Assembly: GCF_001698225.1 (NCBI RefSeq)
Contig: NZ_CP016594.1
Location: 2,294,001 to 2,358,000 of the forward strand
From: Gordonia terrae
GTDB taxonomy: Bacteria > Actinomycetota > Actinomycetes > Mycobacteriales > Mycobacteriaceae
Direction of reading: 5' to 3'
Length of the DNA stretch: 64,000 nucleotides
Shown here: positions 1 to 9,205 of the stretch, one piece after another
Layout: the number at the start of each line of letters is the position of its first letter
Numbering within the stretch: position 1 is the first letter of the stretch
Program-made: the position numbers and the translations under genes
Notes under the pieces: generated by a model
Database searches by the model: none
Seen by the model: only the letters and a program-made list of their open reading frames with translations
Told to the model about the DNA's origin: nothing

Positions 1-117
1 CCGCCGGGGGCGGGGCGAGTTCGCCCCTGCGGGCCCGTCGTGCGGCAGAAACCGCGCCGACCAGGCGATTTCACTTCTGCCGCGAGGGTCCTGTAAGGTT
101 CCTTCTCGCAACGCCAA
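1..117. other. window-edge intergenic sequence
   Basis: No gene is visible here. A short GC hairpin (GGGGCG at 12-17 against CGCCCC at 22-27, loop AGTT) could be the end of a terminator for a gene outside the window. The remainder should hold the tRNA-Lys promoter, but no clear -10/-35 pair was picked out. Confidence 0.3.
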
Positions 118-190
<73 letters not shown>

Positions 191-196
191 CAGAGT

Positions 197-233
197 CCAC
201 AAGACGCCTCGCATCGAGCGGGGCGTCTTGTGG
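197..233 (+). terminator. hairpin terminator after tRNA-Lys
   Basis: A 12-bp perfect stem, CCACAAGACGCC (197-208) with GGCGTCTTGTGG (222-233), lies 7 nt after the tRNA. There is no strong T tail, as is common in actinobacteria. It probably ends the tRNA transcript. Confidence 0.7.
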
Positions 234-485
234 CATCTCAGCGGGTTTCGGTCGCCGGCGGCGGTCGATGAACAACAGGTGAACGTTCGGCGTTTCGGGT
301 GCGCAACACGCCACTCGAACGGATGACGGGCGAAGTGTTCGGTCCGATTTCTCGTACACTGGTCCGCGACATCGGGTTCGGAATGTCCGGTTCGGCGGTT
401 CGGGGTCGAGATGTCAGGTTTTCACAGGTTGCGGGGCAGCGTGACCGACCGGTTCGGGGTCGGGACGCCGACAGGCGGGAGTGAG

Positions 486-1700
486 ATGGGGATCGGTCGT
501 ACTCGGCGGATGCCGCTGATCATCAGCGGTGTGATGTTGGCAATCGTCGCGCTGGTGACGTCGTGCACGCAGGAAGCGTCGTACTCCGACAACGTCAGCA
601 GTTCCAGTCTTTTCGACGACCTGCTCAAGCCCGGTCTCGAGATCACCGAGTGGGCCGAACGTCCCCTGAACGACAACGCGGTCGGCGTGCAGCCCGGCGC
701 ACCCATCAAGGTGAAGACCAGTGAGGGCACGATCAGCCGGGTGCTGATCAAGAAGTCCGACGGCACTCCCGTCAAGGGCACCCTCGCCGACAACGACACC
801 GTCTGGGTCAGCGACGAGGCCCTCGGCTACAACCGCACCTACACACTGGAGACCGACGCCGTCGGCATCGGTGGCGCGGTCACCAAGAAGGTCACCTTCA
901 CGACCAGCAGCCCCAACAACCTGACGCAGGCGTACCTGACACCGAGTCCCGGCGAGACCGTCGGCATCGGGCAGCCGGTCGCGGTGAAGTTCGACGAGCC
1001 GATCGCGGATCGTCGTGCGGCGCAGCGCGCCATCCGGATCACCACCGACCCGCCGGTCGAGGGTGCCTTCTACTGGATCAGCCCGAGCGAGGTCCGGTGG
1101 CGGCCGGCGGAGTACTGGAAGCCGGGCACCAAGGTGCGCGTCGCGGTCAACACCTACGGCATCGACCTCGGTGACGGGCTGTTCGGCCAGGAGAACGTGC
1201 GCACCAACTTCACCGTGGGACGCTCGATGGTCATCACGGCCGACGACAACACCAAGCAGGTCGTCTTCGAACGCGACGGCAAGGTCATCCGGACCATGCC
1301 GACGTCGATGGGCAAGGCCGGCGACGAGACCGACAACGGCATCTACCTGGTCTCGGACAAGCACGACCACATCATCATGGACTCCTCGACCTACGGTGTG
1401 CCGGTCAACTCGTCGAACGGCTACCGCACGCCGGTCGACTACGCGACGCGGATGTCCTACAGCGGTATCTTCTTCCACTCCGCACCGTGGTCGGTGTGGG
1501 CGCAGGGCAACACCAACACGAGTCACGGCTGCCTGAACCTGAGCCCGGAGAACGCGCTGTGGGTCATGGAGAACACCCTCCGCGGCGACCCGGTCGTCGT
1601 GAAGAACACGACGGGCGGAACCCTGTCGGGCACCGACGGACTCGGTGACTGGAACATCCCGTGGTCCGTCTGGCGTAAGGGCAACGCCGACAACACCTGA
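486..1700 (+). CDS. ldtB: L,D-transpeptidase, lipoprotein (LdtMt2/LppS type)
   Basis: A 404-residue lipoprotein that makes 3-3 cross-links between meso-diaminopimelate residues of peptidoglycan outside the membrane. The ATG at 486 is chosen because a GGGAG lies just upstream and because it begins a short basic and hydrophobic signal ending in the lipobox LVTSC (Cys27). An upstream in-frame ATG at 411 would bury the signal. Ig-like domains fill roughly residues 50-250, and the YkuD domain follows with HSAPW and the catalytic SHGCLN motif (Cys349). Domain layout and the nearby tRNA-Lys match M. tuberculosis LdtMt2 (Rv2518c), an enzyme linked to beta-lactam tolerance. Family assignment is firm; orthology is inferred. 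Confidence 0.93.
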   Translation: MGIGRTRRMPLIISGVMLAIVALVTSCTQEASYSDNVSSSSLFDDLLKPGLEITEWAERPLNDNAVGVQPGAPIKVKTSEGTISRVLIKKSDGTPVKGTLADNDTVWVSDEALGYNRTYTLETDAVGIGGAVTKKVTFTTSSPNNLTQAYLTPSPGETVGIGQPVAVKFDEPIADRRAAQRAIRITTDPPVEGAFYWISPSEVRWRPAEYWKPGTKVRVAVNTYGIDLGDGLFGQENVRTNFTVGRSMVITADDNTKQVVFERDGKVIRTMPTSMGKAGDETDNGIYLVSDKHDHIIMDSSTYGVPVNSSNGYRTPVDYATRMSYSGIFFHSAPWSVWAQGNTNTSHGCLNLSPENALWVMENTLRGDPVVVKNTTGGTLSGTDGLGDWNIPWSVWRKGNADNT

Positions 1701-1703
1701 CGC

Positions 1704-3758
1704 TCAGCGTGCGGTGGCGACGCGGAACGTCCGGCTCGTGCCGGTGACGGGTCTCGTCGACCCGCTCGCGTCGCGTCGGTCCCCGAAGTAGCGGATGCGG
1801 TACACCCCGGACGCATTCGCGGGTGACTTCCAGGTGATGGTGATGCGCGACGTGTCCGGACTGCCGGCTGGTCGCGCCCACCGGAACTCCGTCGACCAGT
1901 CATTGTCGTCGGCGACCGTCGTCCACTCGCCCCCGGTGCGCCGGTGCACCTCGAGGTAGGTCCGGCCGTGCCGGAAATCGTTGTTGGGGTGGGCTCCGAC
2001 GAACTGCACGGTCACCGTCGAACCGGGGTGGTAGGTGGCGTCGGGCTGGCGCAGGACGTCGCCGAAGCGACGTCCTTCGATGGGACGGTCGGCGGGCACC
2101 GGTGGCACCAGATCGGGTTGTAGGCCCGACTTGTCGACCGGCGCCGGACCGCGGCCGAGCCCGCGCCCCGACGCCATGGCCGCTGCGAGCGCGGCGAATT
2201 CCTGGAGATAGGCGGACAGGGTGTACCGGCCGTACTGGGTCTCGCCGCCCTCATAGTGCTGCAGGTCGTATTCCTCCGGCGTCGTGACGTACTGGGTGTA
2301 GGCGTTCGCGAAACCCTGCACGAGAACGTTGTCGAGGTCGGTGCGCAGTTCGTCGGCGACGACCTGTCGAAGCCGCAGACCGGCGACGACGGTCACCTCG
2401 GCCGGCACGCCGACGAGCACGATCTCGCCGATCCGCATCAGCTGCAGCGGCACCACCGACGGAATCCAGCCCGACGGCGGGAGCAGACCGAGCGGGAACG
2501 CGATCAACTTGGGCGCCTGCATGTCTCGCATCCAGGGGGCGATCGGCGGGACGCGGTCACCACCGAGAGCGGTGACCAGGGGGTTGGTCATGCCCTCGAC
2601 GAGAAAGGGGAGCGGCTGCTCGTAGTTGTCCTCGCTGCTGGTCGCCACCGCGCCCGCACCCATCATCGCGGGAGTGGTCGAGGCCGGACGCCCGTCGGGT
2701 GTGTAGGTACCCGAGATCGAGACCGACGACATATCGACGTACCGCACGATCGAGTCGACGCCGCCCTGCGTCATCGGGCGGGCGGCCTCGAAAGCGCGCC
2801 GGCCCGCGATGTACTGACGCTCACCGATGAGTTCGCAGTTCCGGCGGTTGTCCGAGGTCGGTCCGCTCGGATCGAACTGCGCCAGGGCGAGGTTCGGTGT
2901 CATGTCACCGGAGTTCGTCTGCGGGAACGCGGCGACGAATCCTGGTTGCGCACGTTCCCACAGGTGGCTCGCGTACCCCTTGTTGTCGCCGGCGATGAGG
3001 ACGTTGCGGTCGGTGAGGGACGTGCCATGGGTCGGGAACCACGTGATCGCGCCGATGTCCCGGCCCCCGGAACGGTCGTGCTGACGCAGTCGGAGGACCG
3101 TGACCTGCGGGTCGATCGCGTTGGGGAAGTGGCGCCTGTCCGACGACGGGTTCGCGTCGAAGGCGACCCGGGATCGGTTGCGGCTGGCGTCGTGCAGCTC
3201 CTCTCGGCCGACCGTCAGGGTTCCGGGCGCGAGGTTCTCGTGTGCGCGGACGATGGCCGCGAACATGCCATCGACCTCGGCGTCATAGGAGTTCTTCTTG
3301 AACCCGAACGCTGCGAGGGAGTATGCGTAGTCCCAGGACGTGCCACCACACGAGGCGTGCGTGTGCTGCGCGTTCAGGTTCACGTTCGATTCGGTGTAGA
3401 GCGACCCGAACCGCTTGCGCAGCTTGGCCATCAGACCCATGTGATGCGATTGGAACAGGCAGGCGAGGTCGGCGGTGAGGAAGACGATGCGCTTGCCGGT
3501 GGCGCGGTCGACCACGATGTAGGCCCGCGCCCAGCAGCGCTGGAGAAGTCCGGCCGCGATCTGCTCGGGATTGGAGTACCCCATCATGCCCTGCCCGGCG
3601 ACCGCGCCGGTGACGTCCGCGATCCCGCAGCCGACGAGATGGCCCGTCGATTCGGCAGGGGACGCGGTGGTCCGGCCCGCGGCGAGGGTGCTGCCGAGCG
3701 CCGCACCGGCGGCGGTCGTGGCGGCACCGGCCAGCCACTGTCTGCGTGTCAGGTCCAC
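1704..3758 (-). CDS. neutral/alkaline ceramidase-like hydrolase, Tat-exported
   Basis: A 684-residue protein of the neutral ceramidase family, which hydrolyses the amide bond of ceramides outside the cell. Start is GTG at 3758 with GGAAGGA 7 nt upstream. The N-terminus has a twin-arginine signal (TRRQWLAG) and an Ala-rich stretch, so Tat export is expected. Family hallmarks include MMGYSNPEQ, NAQHTHASCGG (zinc-site region) and NSGDMTPN. In characterised enzymes the last motif reads GDxSPN with Ser as the catalytic residue; here it is Thr287. The C-terminal part resembles the usual Ig-like domain. It is convergent with ldtB, 3 bp apart. The substrate is uncertain because the organism is not expected to make sphingolipids; host or environmental lipid is possible. 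Confidence 0.85.
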   Translation of the reverse strand: MDLTRRQWLAGAATTAAGAALGSTLAAGRTTASPAESTGHLVGCGIADVTGAVAGQGMMGYSNPEQIAAGLLQRCWARAYIVVDRATGKRIVFLTADLACLFQSHHMGLMAKLRKRFGSLYTESNVNLNAQHTHASCGGTSWDYAYSLAAFGFKKNSYDAEVDGMFAAIVRAHENLAPGTLTVGREELHDASRNRSRVAFDANPSSDRRHFPNAIDPQVTVLRLRQHDRSGGRDIGAITWFPTHGTSLTDRNVLIAGDNKGYASHLWERAQPGFVAAFPQTNSGDMTPNLALAQFDPSGPTSDNRRNCELIGERQYIAGRRAFEAARPMTQGGVDSIVRYVDMSSVSISGTYTPDGRPASTTPAMMGAGAVATSSEDNYEQPLPFLVEGMTNPLVTALGGDRVPPIAPWMRDMQAPKLIAFPLGLLPPSGWIPSVVPLQLMRIGEIVLVGVPAEVTVVAGLRLRQVVADELRTDLDNVLVQGFANAYTQYVTTPEEYDLQHYEGGETQYGRYTLSAYLQEFAALAAAMASGRGLGRGPAPVDKSGLQPDLVPPVPADRPIEGRRFGDVLRQPDATYHPGSTVTVQFVGAHPNNDFRHGRTYLEVHRRTGGEWTTVADDNDWSTEFRWARPAGSPDTSRITITWKSPANASGVYRIRYFGDRRDASGSTRPVTGTSRTFRVATAR

Positions 3759-3865
3759 GTGGCGTCCTTCCGGGCGTCGGACGACACCGCCAGACGTCCG
3801 GTGTCATCGCGGCACGCACCCCGACGGTACGGCCGTGTGATCGTGCCTCGTCCGAGGCGTCGACC

Positions 3866-4006
3866 TCAGTCCTTGTCGCTGTGGTCCCGGTCGCCGGGGA
3901 TTCCGACGATGAAGCCGATCCCGATGATGATGCACGAGATCAGCGCGACAGCAGGCATGACCCAGTAGGAAGGCATGGGGTGGACGTTACTGTGCCCCAT
4001 GCTCAT
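3866..4006 (-). CDS. small single-pass membrane protein, hypothetical
   Basis: A 46-residue protein of unknown function, read from ATG 4006 (ATG 4000 is an alternative). After a short polar N-terminus it has one hydrophobic helix (about residues 12-34, WVMPAVALISCIIIGIGFIV) and ends in a charged tail, GDRDHSDKD. It lies alone between the sigma-factor gene and the ceramidase gene, all on the minus strand. No ribosome-binding site is convincing, so the call rests on the clean membrane segment and polar tail. No function is proposed. Confidence 0.45.
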   Translation of the reverse strand: MSMGHSNVHPMPSYWVMPAVALISCIIIGIGFIVGIPGDRDHSDKD

Positions 4007-4111
4007 GCGCCGGGGTTCGGGAACTTTTGAGGTCGAAGGTCCCCGGTCGGGTGCGACCACCGAGACGACGGGCCAGATGTAGCTCTTCGTTGCGCCAGGA
4101 GCAACGACGCA

Positions 4112-5428
4112 CTACATCTGCATGCCCGACCGGAGTCCGGCCAGTGCATCGGCCAGGTAGTCGTCCTCGGCCTCGTTGCCGGGCAGGTCGAGTGCTCGGC
4201 GGTAGGCGTCAGCCGCGCCGACGTCGTCGCCCAGTTCCGAGAGCGTGAGCGCCCGCGCGATGTGGAACGGCCGGAAGCGGTCGAGCTGTGGATCCGACCG
4301 CAACTCGTCGAGCATCGCGATGCCACGCGCCGGGCCGTAGGCGCGACCCACGGCGACAGCGCGGCCGACGCGCACCACGGGACCGGGATCATGTGCCTCG
4401 AGCAGCCGGTACAGGACCGCGATCTGTGCCCAGTCGGTCTCCGTCGCGGTCGGTGCCTCGGCGTGCACCGCGGCGATTGCCGCCTGGATCGTGTACGGAC
4501 CCGCATCTGGTTGTGCGGCCGCATTTTCGGCGAGAGCGATGCCCTCGTCGGTGAGACCTCGGTCCCAGCGACGGCGATCCTGGTTGCCCAGCGGTACCGG
4601 CCTTCCGTTCCCGTCGAGTCGCGCCGGACGGCGGGCCTGGGTGAGGAGCAGCAAGGCGAGCAGTCCGGTCGTCTCGGCGCGAGGGAGCAGAGACCGCAGG
4701 GTTCGTGCGAGGGTGATGGCCTCGCCGGTGAGATCGTCGCGGATGTGCGCGTCGCCGCTCGAGCGGGCGAATCCCTCGGAGAACATCAGGTAGACCACGC
4801 GCAGAACCCCGCCGAGCCGGGCGGGGAGGTCGTCGTCGCGCGGTGGGGTGAACGGAACCCCCAGCGCGCCGATTCGCTTCTTGGCGCGCACGATTCGCTG
4901 CTGAGCCGTCGGAACGCCGATCAGCAATGCGTGCGCGACCTCCGCGGTGGTCAGCCCGGCGACGAACCGCAGGGTGAGCGCGATCCGGTCCTCGGCGCGA
5001 AGCACGGGGTGGGTGCAGGCGAAGAACATGCCGAGTCGCTCGTCGGGGAGCTGCGGCGGCGGCGCATCGGCCGGATCCGCGAAACCCGCAGGTGCCGGGG
5101 CGCGTTCGATCTCGGCGTGCAACCGGGCGAGCTTGTCGGCCAGGACCGATTCACGTCGCACCACATCGAGTGCCTTGCGTTTGGCCGTCGTCGTCAGCCA
5201 GGCCTCCGGCGAGTCCGGGACGCCGCTCCGGGGCCACGTGGTCAACGCCTGGGCGATCGCGTCCTGAACCGCGTCTTCCGCGAGGTCGAGGTCGCCGAAT
5301 TTCCGAGTCAGAGTGGCGAGTACACGCGCGCGGACATCTCGGTCGATGCCGGACACCGCCCGGCGGGTCACGGACCCCATGGACCTCATGGACTCCGTGG
5401 CCGCCGGACGATGCGGAGGACTCGTCAT
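4112..5428 (-). CDS. ECF42-type RNA polymerase sigma factor with C-terminal TPR-like extension
   Basis: A 438-residue extracytoplasmic-function sigma factor. Region 2 (about residues 30-100) contains FGDLDLAEDAVQDAIAQAL and WLTTTAKRKALDVVRR. Region 4 (about 150-215) carries ADRIALTLRFVAGLTTAEVA and the helix that follows. The remaining 220 residues are the TPR-like helical extension (DUF6596/COG4941) of the ECF42 group. Start ATG 5428 lies 3 nt after the stop of the DGPF/YCII gene, so the two are one transcript and probably coupled. In the ECF42 group the sigma factor controls DGPF-protein genes and the C-terminal extension is needed for activity; there is no anti-sigma factor nearby, as is usual for this group. 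Confidence 0.9.
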   Translation of the reverse strand: MTSPPHRPAATESMRSMGSVTRRAVSGIDRDVRARVLATLTRKFGDLDLAEDAVQDAIAQALTTWPRSGVPDSPEAWLTTTAKRKALDVVRRESVLADKLARLHAEIERAPAPAGFADPADAPPPQLPDERLGMFFACTHPVLRAEDRIALTLRFVAGLTTAEVAHALLIGVPTAQQRIVRAKKRIGALGVPFTPPRDDDLPARLGGVLRVVYLMFSEGFARSSGDAHIRDDLTGEAITLARTLRSLLPRAETTGLLALLLLTQARRPARLDGNGRPVPLGNQDRRRWDRGLTDEGIALAENAAAQPDAGPYTIQAAIAAVHAEAPTATETDWAQIAVLYRLLEAHDPGPVVRVGRAVAVGRAYGPARGIAMLDELRSDPQLDRFRPFHIARALTLSELGDDVGAADAYRRALDLPGNEAEDDYLADALAGLRSGMQM

Positions 5429-5431
5429 CGC

Positions 5432-5776
5432 TCAGTAGGGTGCGAGCGGTCGGATCTCGACGTGGCCGCCGGGCGCCGAACCGGGGCTGCGCCGGGCCCA
5501 CTCGATCGCCTCGTCCACGTTCGCGACGTCGATGACGTAGACCCCGCCGACAAACTCCCGCACCTCCGCGAACGGTCCGCTCGACGCCACGACACGTTCG
5601 CCGCTGTCGTCGGTGTGCACCACCGCGCGCTCGTCCTCCAGGGCGAAGGAGCTGACCACGACACCGGCCTTGGTGATCTCTTCGTCGAAGGCGAAGAACT
5701 CCTCGGGACTGGCGCCCCCGTCCTCACCACACGCCGGATCGTTGACGTGTCCCATGAGCAGCAATGCGTACTTCAT
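5432..5776 (-). CDS. DGPF/YCII-domain protein
   Basis: A 114-residue protein starting MKYALLLMGH, with ATG 5776 preceded by GGAGGAACG. It has the alpha-beta fold of the YCII/DGPF family (PF03795), including the GPFAE and GGVYVIDV elements that align with the DGPF hallmark. Biochemical function of DGPF proteins is unknown; they are regular partners and targets of ECF42 sigma factors. It is the first gene of a two-gene operon with the sigma factor. An in-frame upstream extension would cross tRNA-His and is rejected. Confidence 0.88.
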   Translation of the reverse strand: MKYALLLMGHVNDPACGEDGGASPEEFFAFDEEITKAGVVVSSFALEDERAVVHTDDSGERVVASSGPFAEVREFVGGVYVIDVANVDEAIEWARRSPGSAPGGHVEIRPLAPY

Positions 5777-5912
5777 CGTTCCTCCAGTTCTCGGCCGGAC
5801 GCACCTCGGTGCGGATGTGGCCATCATGCCGAACCGGATCGGTCCGACACCATGGTGACGTACGGGGAACACAGGTATCGACAGCGCTGCGAAAAAAGAT
5901 TCGGGGACGAGA

Positions 5913-5943
5913 AAGCCCCGCCTGCGGATCGCAGGCGGGGCTT
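5913..5943 (-). terminator. terminator downstream of tRNA-His
   Basis: A perfect 13-bp stem, AAGCCCCGCCTGC (5913-5925) against GCAGGCGGGGCTT (5931-5943), with loop GGATC. It sits 6 nt beyond the 3' end of the minus-strand tRNA-His, and the minus-strand continuation is T-rich, including a run of six T. Confidence 0.85.
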
Positions 5944-5949
5944 CGTCGG

Positions 5950-6022
5950 GGTGGATGACGGGACTCGAACCCGCGACAGCCAGGATCACAACCTGGTGCT
6001 CTACCAACTGAACTACATCCAC
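5950..6022 (-). tRNA. tRNA-His (anticodon GTG)
   Basis: On the minus strand GTGGATG (6022-6016) pairs with CATCCAC (5957-5951), and C from position 5950 is the discriminator. The anticodon stem CAGG/CCTG encloses a loop with GTG. The base before the mature 5' end is G (c6023 on the plus strand), providing the G-1:C73 pair typical of bacterial tRNA-His. Placement next to orn matches mycobacteria. Confidence 0.97.
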
Positions 6023-6124
6023 CATCGGCGTCGGAAACCTGGGCGTCAGCGCCGGGTCTCAGAGCCATCAACACTCTAGCGGGTCGGTGCCGCAGAACTC
6101 CAATCGGTTACCCGACCAGCGTGT

Positions 6125-6724
6125 TCACGCGGGGCCGAGGTCCTTGACGATCTCGGCGAGGGCGTCGGTGTCGGGTCCGGGAGGCGGCACGAACGCCGCT
6201 GCGCGGTAGTAGCGCAGCTCGCGGATCGACTCGCGGATGTCGGCGAGCGCCCGGTGCGCGAGGCCCTTCTCCGGCTGGCCGAAGTAGACCTTCGGATACC
6301 AGCGTCGGCACAGCTCCTTGATCGAGCTGACGTCCACCATGCGGTAGTGCAGGTAGGCGTCGAGTTCGGGCATGTCCCGGGTGATGAATCCGCGGTCGGT
6401 GGCGATCGAGTTGCCCGCGAGCGGAACCGCTCCGGCGGTGGTCACGTGCTTGCGGATGTAGTCCAGGACCAGCTTCTCCGCCTCGGCGAGGGTCACGGTG
6501 GATGCCCGTACCTCCTCGGTGAGACCCGACGCCGCATGCATCTTGGTCACCACGTCCGGCATCGACGCCAGGGCGGCATCGTCGGCGTGGATCACGACGT
6601 CGACGCCGTCGCCGAGGATGTTGAGGTCGCCGTCGGTCACCAGGGCCGCGATCTCGATGAGTTTGTCCGACTCGAGTCGGAGTCCGGTCATCTCGCAGTC
6701 GATCCACACCAGTTTGTCCTGCAC
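6125..6724 (-). CDS. orn: oligoribonuclease
   Basis: A 199-residue 3'-5' exoribonuclease that removes the last short oligoribonucleotides (including pGpG) during RNA turnover; cytoplasmic. The DEDDh exonuclease signature is complete: IDCEMTG near the N-terminus (Asp and Glu), [10 protein letters not shown] in the middle (Asp), and AHRALADI near the C-terminus (His and Asp). Length is normal for the family. It stands alone on the minus strand between tRNA-His and the divergent HerA-like gene. Confidence 0.97.
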   Translation of the reverse strand: MQDKLVWIDCEMTGLRLESDKLIEIAALVTDGDLNILGDGVDVVIHADDAALASMPDVVTKMHAASGLTEEVRASTVTLAEAEKLVLDYIRKHVTTAGAVPLAGNSIATDRGFITRDMPELDAYLHYRMVDVSSIKELCRRWYPKVYFGQPEKGLAHRALADIRESIRELRYYRAAAFVPPPGPDTDALAEIVKDLGPA

Positions 6725-6785
6725 CCGACAACCTTAGCCAACCCAGCGCGCAGAACCGCGGGAGATCGCCCTCGAGGGCTATCGT

Positions 6786-8342
6786 GTGCTCGTGACCGAA
6801 GCCTCCAGTCCCGCGCAGGGCGGTTCAGCCCAGGGCATCGCCGCCGGATACGCGTTCACCTCCACCGCACTCGAGCTGGGCGCCGTCTCGGTGTCGGGGC
6901 ACGTGGATCCCGAGGCGAAGGTCCGTATCCCGCTGTCGATGATGAACCGACACGGTCTCGTCGCAGGTGCGACCGGGACCGGAAAGACCAAGACGCTGCA
7001 ACTGATCGCCGAACAGCTGTCGAGCAACGGCGTCCCCGTCGTGATGGCCGACATCAAGGGTGACCTGTCGGGAATCAGCCGGGCGGGCGTGAGCAACGAC
7101 AAGATCGCCGATCGTTCCCGGCAGACCGGTGACGACTGGCAACCGGCCGCGCACCCGGTCGAGTTCGTCTCGCTGGGGTCGGAGGGGATCGGGGTGCCGG
7201 TCCGCGCCACGATCACCTCCTTCGGGCCCATCCTGCTCAGTAAGGTGTTGGGACTCAACGCCACTCAGGAGTCGACACTCGGCCTCATCTGCCACTGGGC
7301 GGACAAGAAGGGTCTGCCGCTCCTGGATCTCAAGGACCTGCGGTCGGTCATCGCCTTCCTCACCGGTGACGAGGGCAAGGCCGAACTGAAGGGGATCGGC
7401 GGGGTGTCACGTCAGACGGCGGGCGTGATCCTGCGTGCACTATCGAATCTCGAGGCCGACGGCGGTGACACGTTCTTCGGCGAGCCCGAGATCGATCCCG
7501 CCGACCTCATCCGGATGGCGCCCGACGGGCGCGGCATCATCACGCTGTTCGAGCTCGGTACCCAGGCGGCCCGCCCCGCTCTGTTCTCGACGTTCCTCAT
7601 GTGGATCCTGGCCGACCTGTTCGAATTCCTGCCCGAGGTCGGCGACCTCGACAAACCCAAGCTGGTCTTCATCTTCGACGAGTCGCACCTGCTGTTCGAC
7701 GACGCGTCGAAGGCCTTTGTGGACCAGGTCGTCCAGACCGTCAAACTCATCCGGTCGAAGGGCGTCGGCGTCTTCTTCTGCTCTCAGCTGCCGACCGACA
7801 TTCCCAAGGAGGTGCTCTCGCAGCTCGGTGCGCGAGTCCAACACGCGCTGCGGGCCTTCACCCCCGACGACCAGAAGGCGCTGCGCACGACCGTCAAGAC
7901 GTATCCGGTGTCGGAGGTCTACGACCTCGAACAGGCGCTGACCTCCCTCGGTACCGGCGAGGCGATCGTGACGGTGCTGTCCGAGCGCGGCGCGCCGACG
8001 CCGGTCGCCTGGACGGTGATCCGTGCGCCGCGGTCGTCGATGGAGGCAATCGGTGCCGACGCGATCACGGCCGCTGCGAAAACCGGACCGCTTTATACGA
8101 AGTACGGCACCTCGGTCGATCGGGAGTCGGCCTACGAGATGCTCGCCGCCAACACCCTGGCGCCGGGCGAGTCCGCCGATGCGCCGGCTCCGACACCGGG
8201 TCCCGCATCGGAGGAGCCGGGGCTGCTGACCGAGGTGCTGACCAGCAAGCCGATGCAGAGTTTCCTGCGCTCGGCGGCCAGTGCGGCCGGACGTGAGTTC
8301 AGCCGCGCGATTTTCGGTACCGGGCGTCGCCGGCGGCGCTGA
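6786..8342 (+). CDS. HerA-like ATPase, DUF853 family
   Basis: A 518-residue P-loop ATPase. Walker A is GATGTGKTK (about residues 60-68), Walker B is KLVFIFDESHLLF near residue 300, and VFFCSQLPTDIPKEVLSQLG is the arginine-finger region. The C-terminal third is Pro-rich and then basic. The family (PF05872, HerA C-terminal helicase-like) is widespread and poorly characterised; roles in DNA processing or translocation are guessed from HerA. Start GTG 6786 is preferred because GAGGG lies 7 nt upstream; GTG 6792 is possible. Synteny fits M. tuberculosis Rv2510c, beside orn. Confidence 0.85.
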   Translation: MLVTEASSPAQGGSAQGIAAGYAFTSTALELGAVSVSGHVDPEAKVRIPLSMMNRHGLVAGATGTGKTKTLQLIAEQLSSNGVPVVMADIKGDLSGISRAGVSNDKIADRSRQTGDDWQPAAHPVEFVSLGSEGIGVPVRATITSFGPILLSKVLGLNATQESTLGLICHWADKKGLPLLDLKDLRSVIAFLTGDEGKAELKGIGGVSRQTAGVILRALSNLEADGGDTFFGEPEIDPADLIRMAPDGRGIITLFELGTQAARPALFSTFLMWILADLFEFLPEVGDLDKPKLVFIFDESHLLFDDASKAFVDQVVQTVKLIRSKGVGVFFCSQLPTDIPKEVLSQLGARVQHALRAFTPDDQKALRTTVKTYPVSEVYDLEQALTSLGTGEAIVTVLSERGAPTPVAWTVIRAPRSSMEAIGADAITAAAKTGPLYTKYGTSVDRESAYEMLAANTLAPGESADAPAPTPGPASEEPGLLTEVLTSKPMQSFLRSAASAAGREFSRAIFGTGRRRRR

Positions 8343-8357
8343 ACGCTGCCGCGAGGG

Positions 8358-9164
8358 CTACTCGGCGCCGAACTTGCGGTAGAAGCCGCCGACGATGGGC
8401 GCCACCACGGAGCGCGGTGTGTAACCGCCCGCCACCGACATCGCCTTCGACAGGGTGCCGGGAACGACCCGCATCTTGTTGTGCGCCAATGCATCCAGAC
8501 TCATCTCGGCGACCTTGGCCGAGGAGTGCCACAGGAAATCCGGGACGACCTTGTCGACGATGGACGCTTCGTCGGGGGTGGGGGTGTGCGTGCGCACCGG
8601 TCCGGGCGCGAGCAGGGTGACGTGCACGCCCTGCGCGGACACCTCGCCGCGCAGGGACTCACTGAAGCTGTTCACGAACGCCTTCGACGCCGCGTAGGTC
8701 GCGTTGTTGGGGATCGGCATGTTGCCGGCCGCCGACCCTACCATCAGGATGCCGCCGGAGCCGCGCTTCACCATCTGGGGCAGTACCGCCAGGGTGAGGT
8801 CGTGAACGGCGTTGACATTCAACCGGACCTGCGCGCGTTCGTAGTCGGCGTCGAGCTCGGCGACCGGACCGAATGTTGCGATGCCCGCGTTGTTGCAGAG
8901 GATCGAGATGTCGCGCCCGGCGAACTCGGCGGCGAGCACCTCGACCTTCGTCGGGTCGGACAGGTCGACAGCACGCACCTCGACCGAGACCTCATGGGCC
9001 GTCCGCAGTTCGCCCGCGAGCTCTTCGAGCAGTTCACCGCGACGGGCGACGAGGATCACCGAGTGGCCCCGAGCGGCCAACGCACGGGCGAGTTCTCGTC
9101 CGATCCCGGACGAGGCGCCGGTGACGACGGCGCGGGCGGTGGCGGAGGGCGGCGGTACCGGCAT
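8358..9164 (-). CDS. short-chain dehydrogenase/reductase
   Basis: A 268-residue NAD(P)-dependent oxidoreductase. The cofactor motif TGASSGIG is near residues 15-22, LVARR follows strand 2, NNAG sits mid-protein, and the catalytic pair is Ser in VGSAAG with YAASK (Tyr and Lys). Start ATG 9164 is chosen because it begins shortly before the first strand; an in-frame ATG 27 nt upstream is possible. It is convergent with the HerA-like gene. Substrate cannot be read from sequence; the order beside orn and DUF853 resembles Rv2509. Confidence 0.88.
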   Translation of the reverse strand: MPVPPPSATARAVVTGASSGIGRELARALAARGHSVILVARRGELLEELAGELRTAHEVSVEVRAVDLSDPTKVEVLAAEFAGRDISILCNNAGIATFGPVAELDADYERAQVRLNVNAVHDLTLAVLPQMVKRGSGGILMVGSAAGNMPIPNNATYAASKAFVNSFSESLRGEVSAQGVHVTLLAPGPVRTHTPTPDEASIVDKVVPDFLWHSSAKVAEMSLDALAHNKMRVVPGTLSKAMSVAGGYTPRSVVAPIVGGFYRKFGAE

Positions 9165-9205
9165 GTCGCAATGGTAGCCGCCGCCTCTCACGCCGAGGCC
9201 GACCG

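Noticed and set aside
2256..3968. Long plus-strand frame opposite the ceramidase gene
   Set aside because: Arg/Asp/Gly-rich composition without domain pattern; the minus strand carries the Tat signal and family motifs.
5777..6025. N-terminal extension of the YCII/DGPF protein
   Set aside because: It would run through the terminator and tRNA-His; ATG 5776 has a perfect GGAGG.
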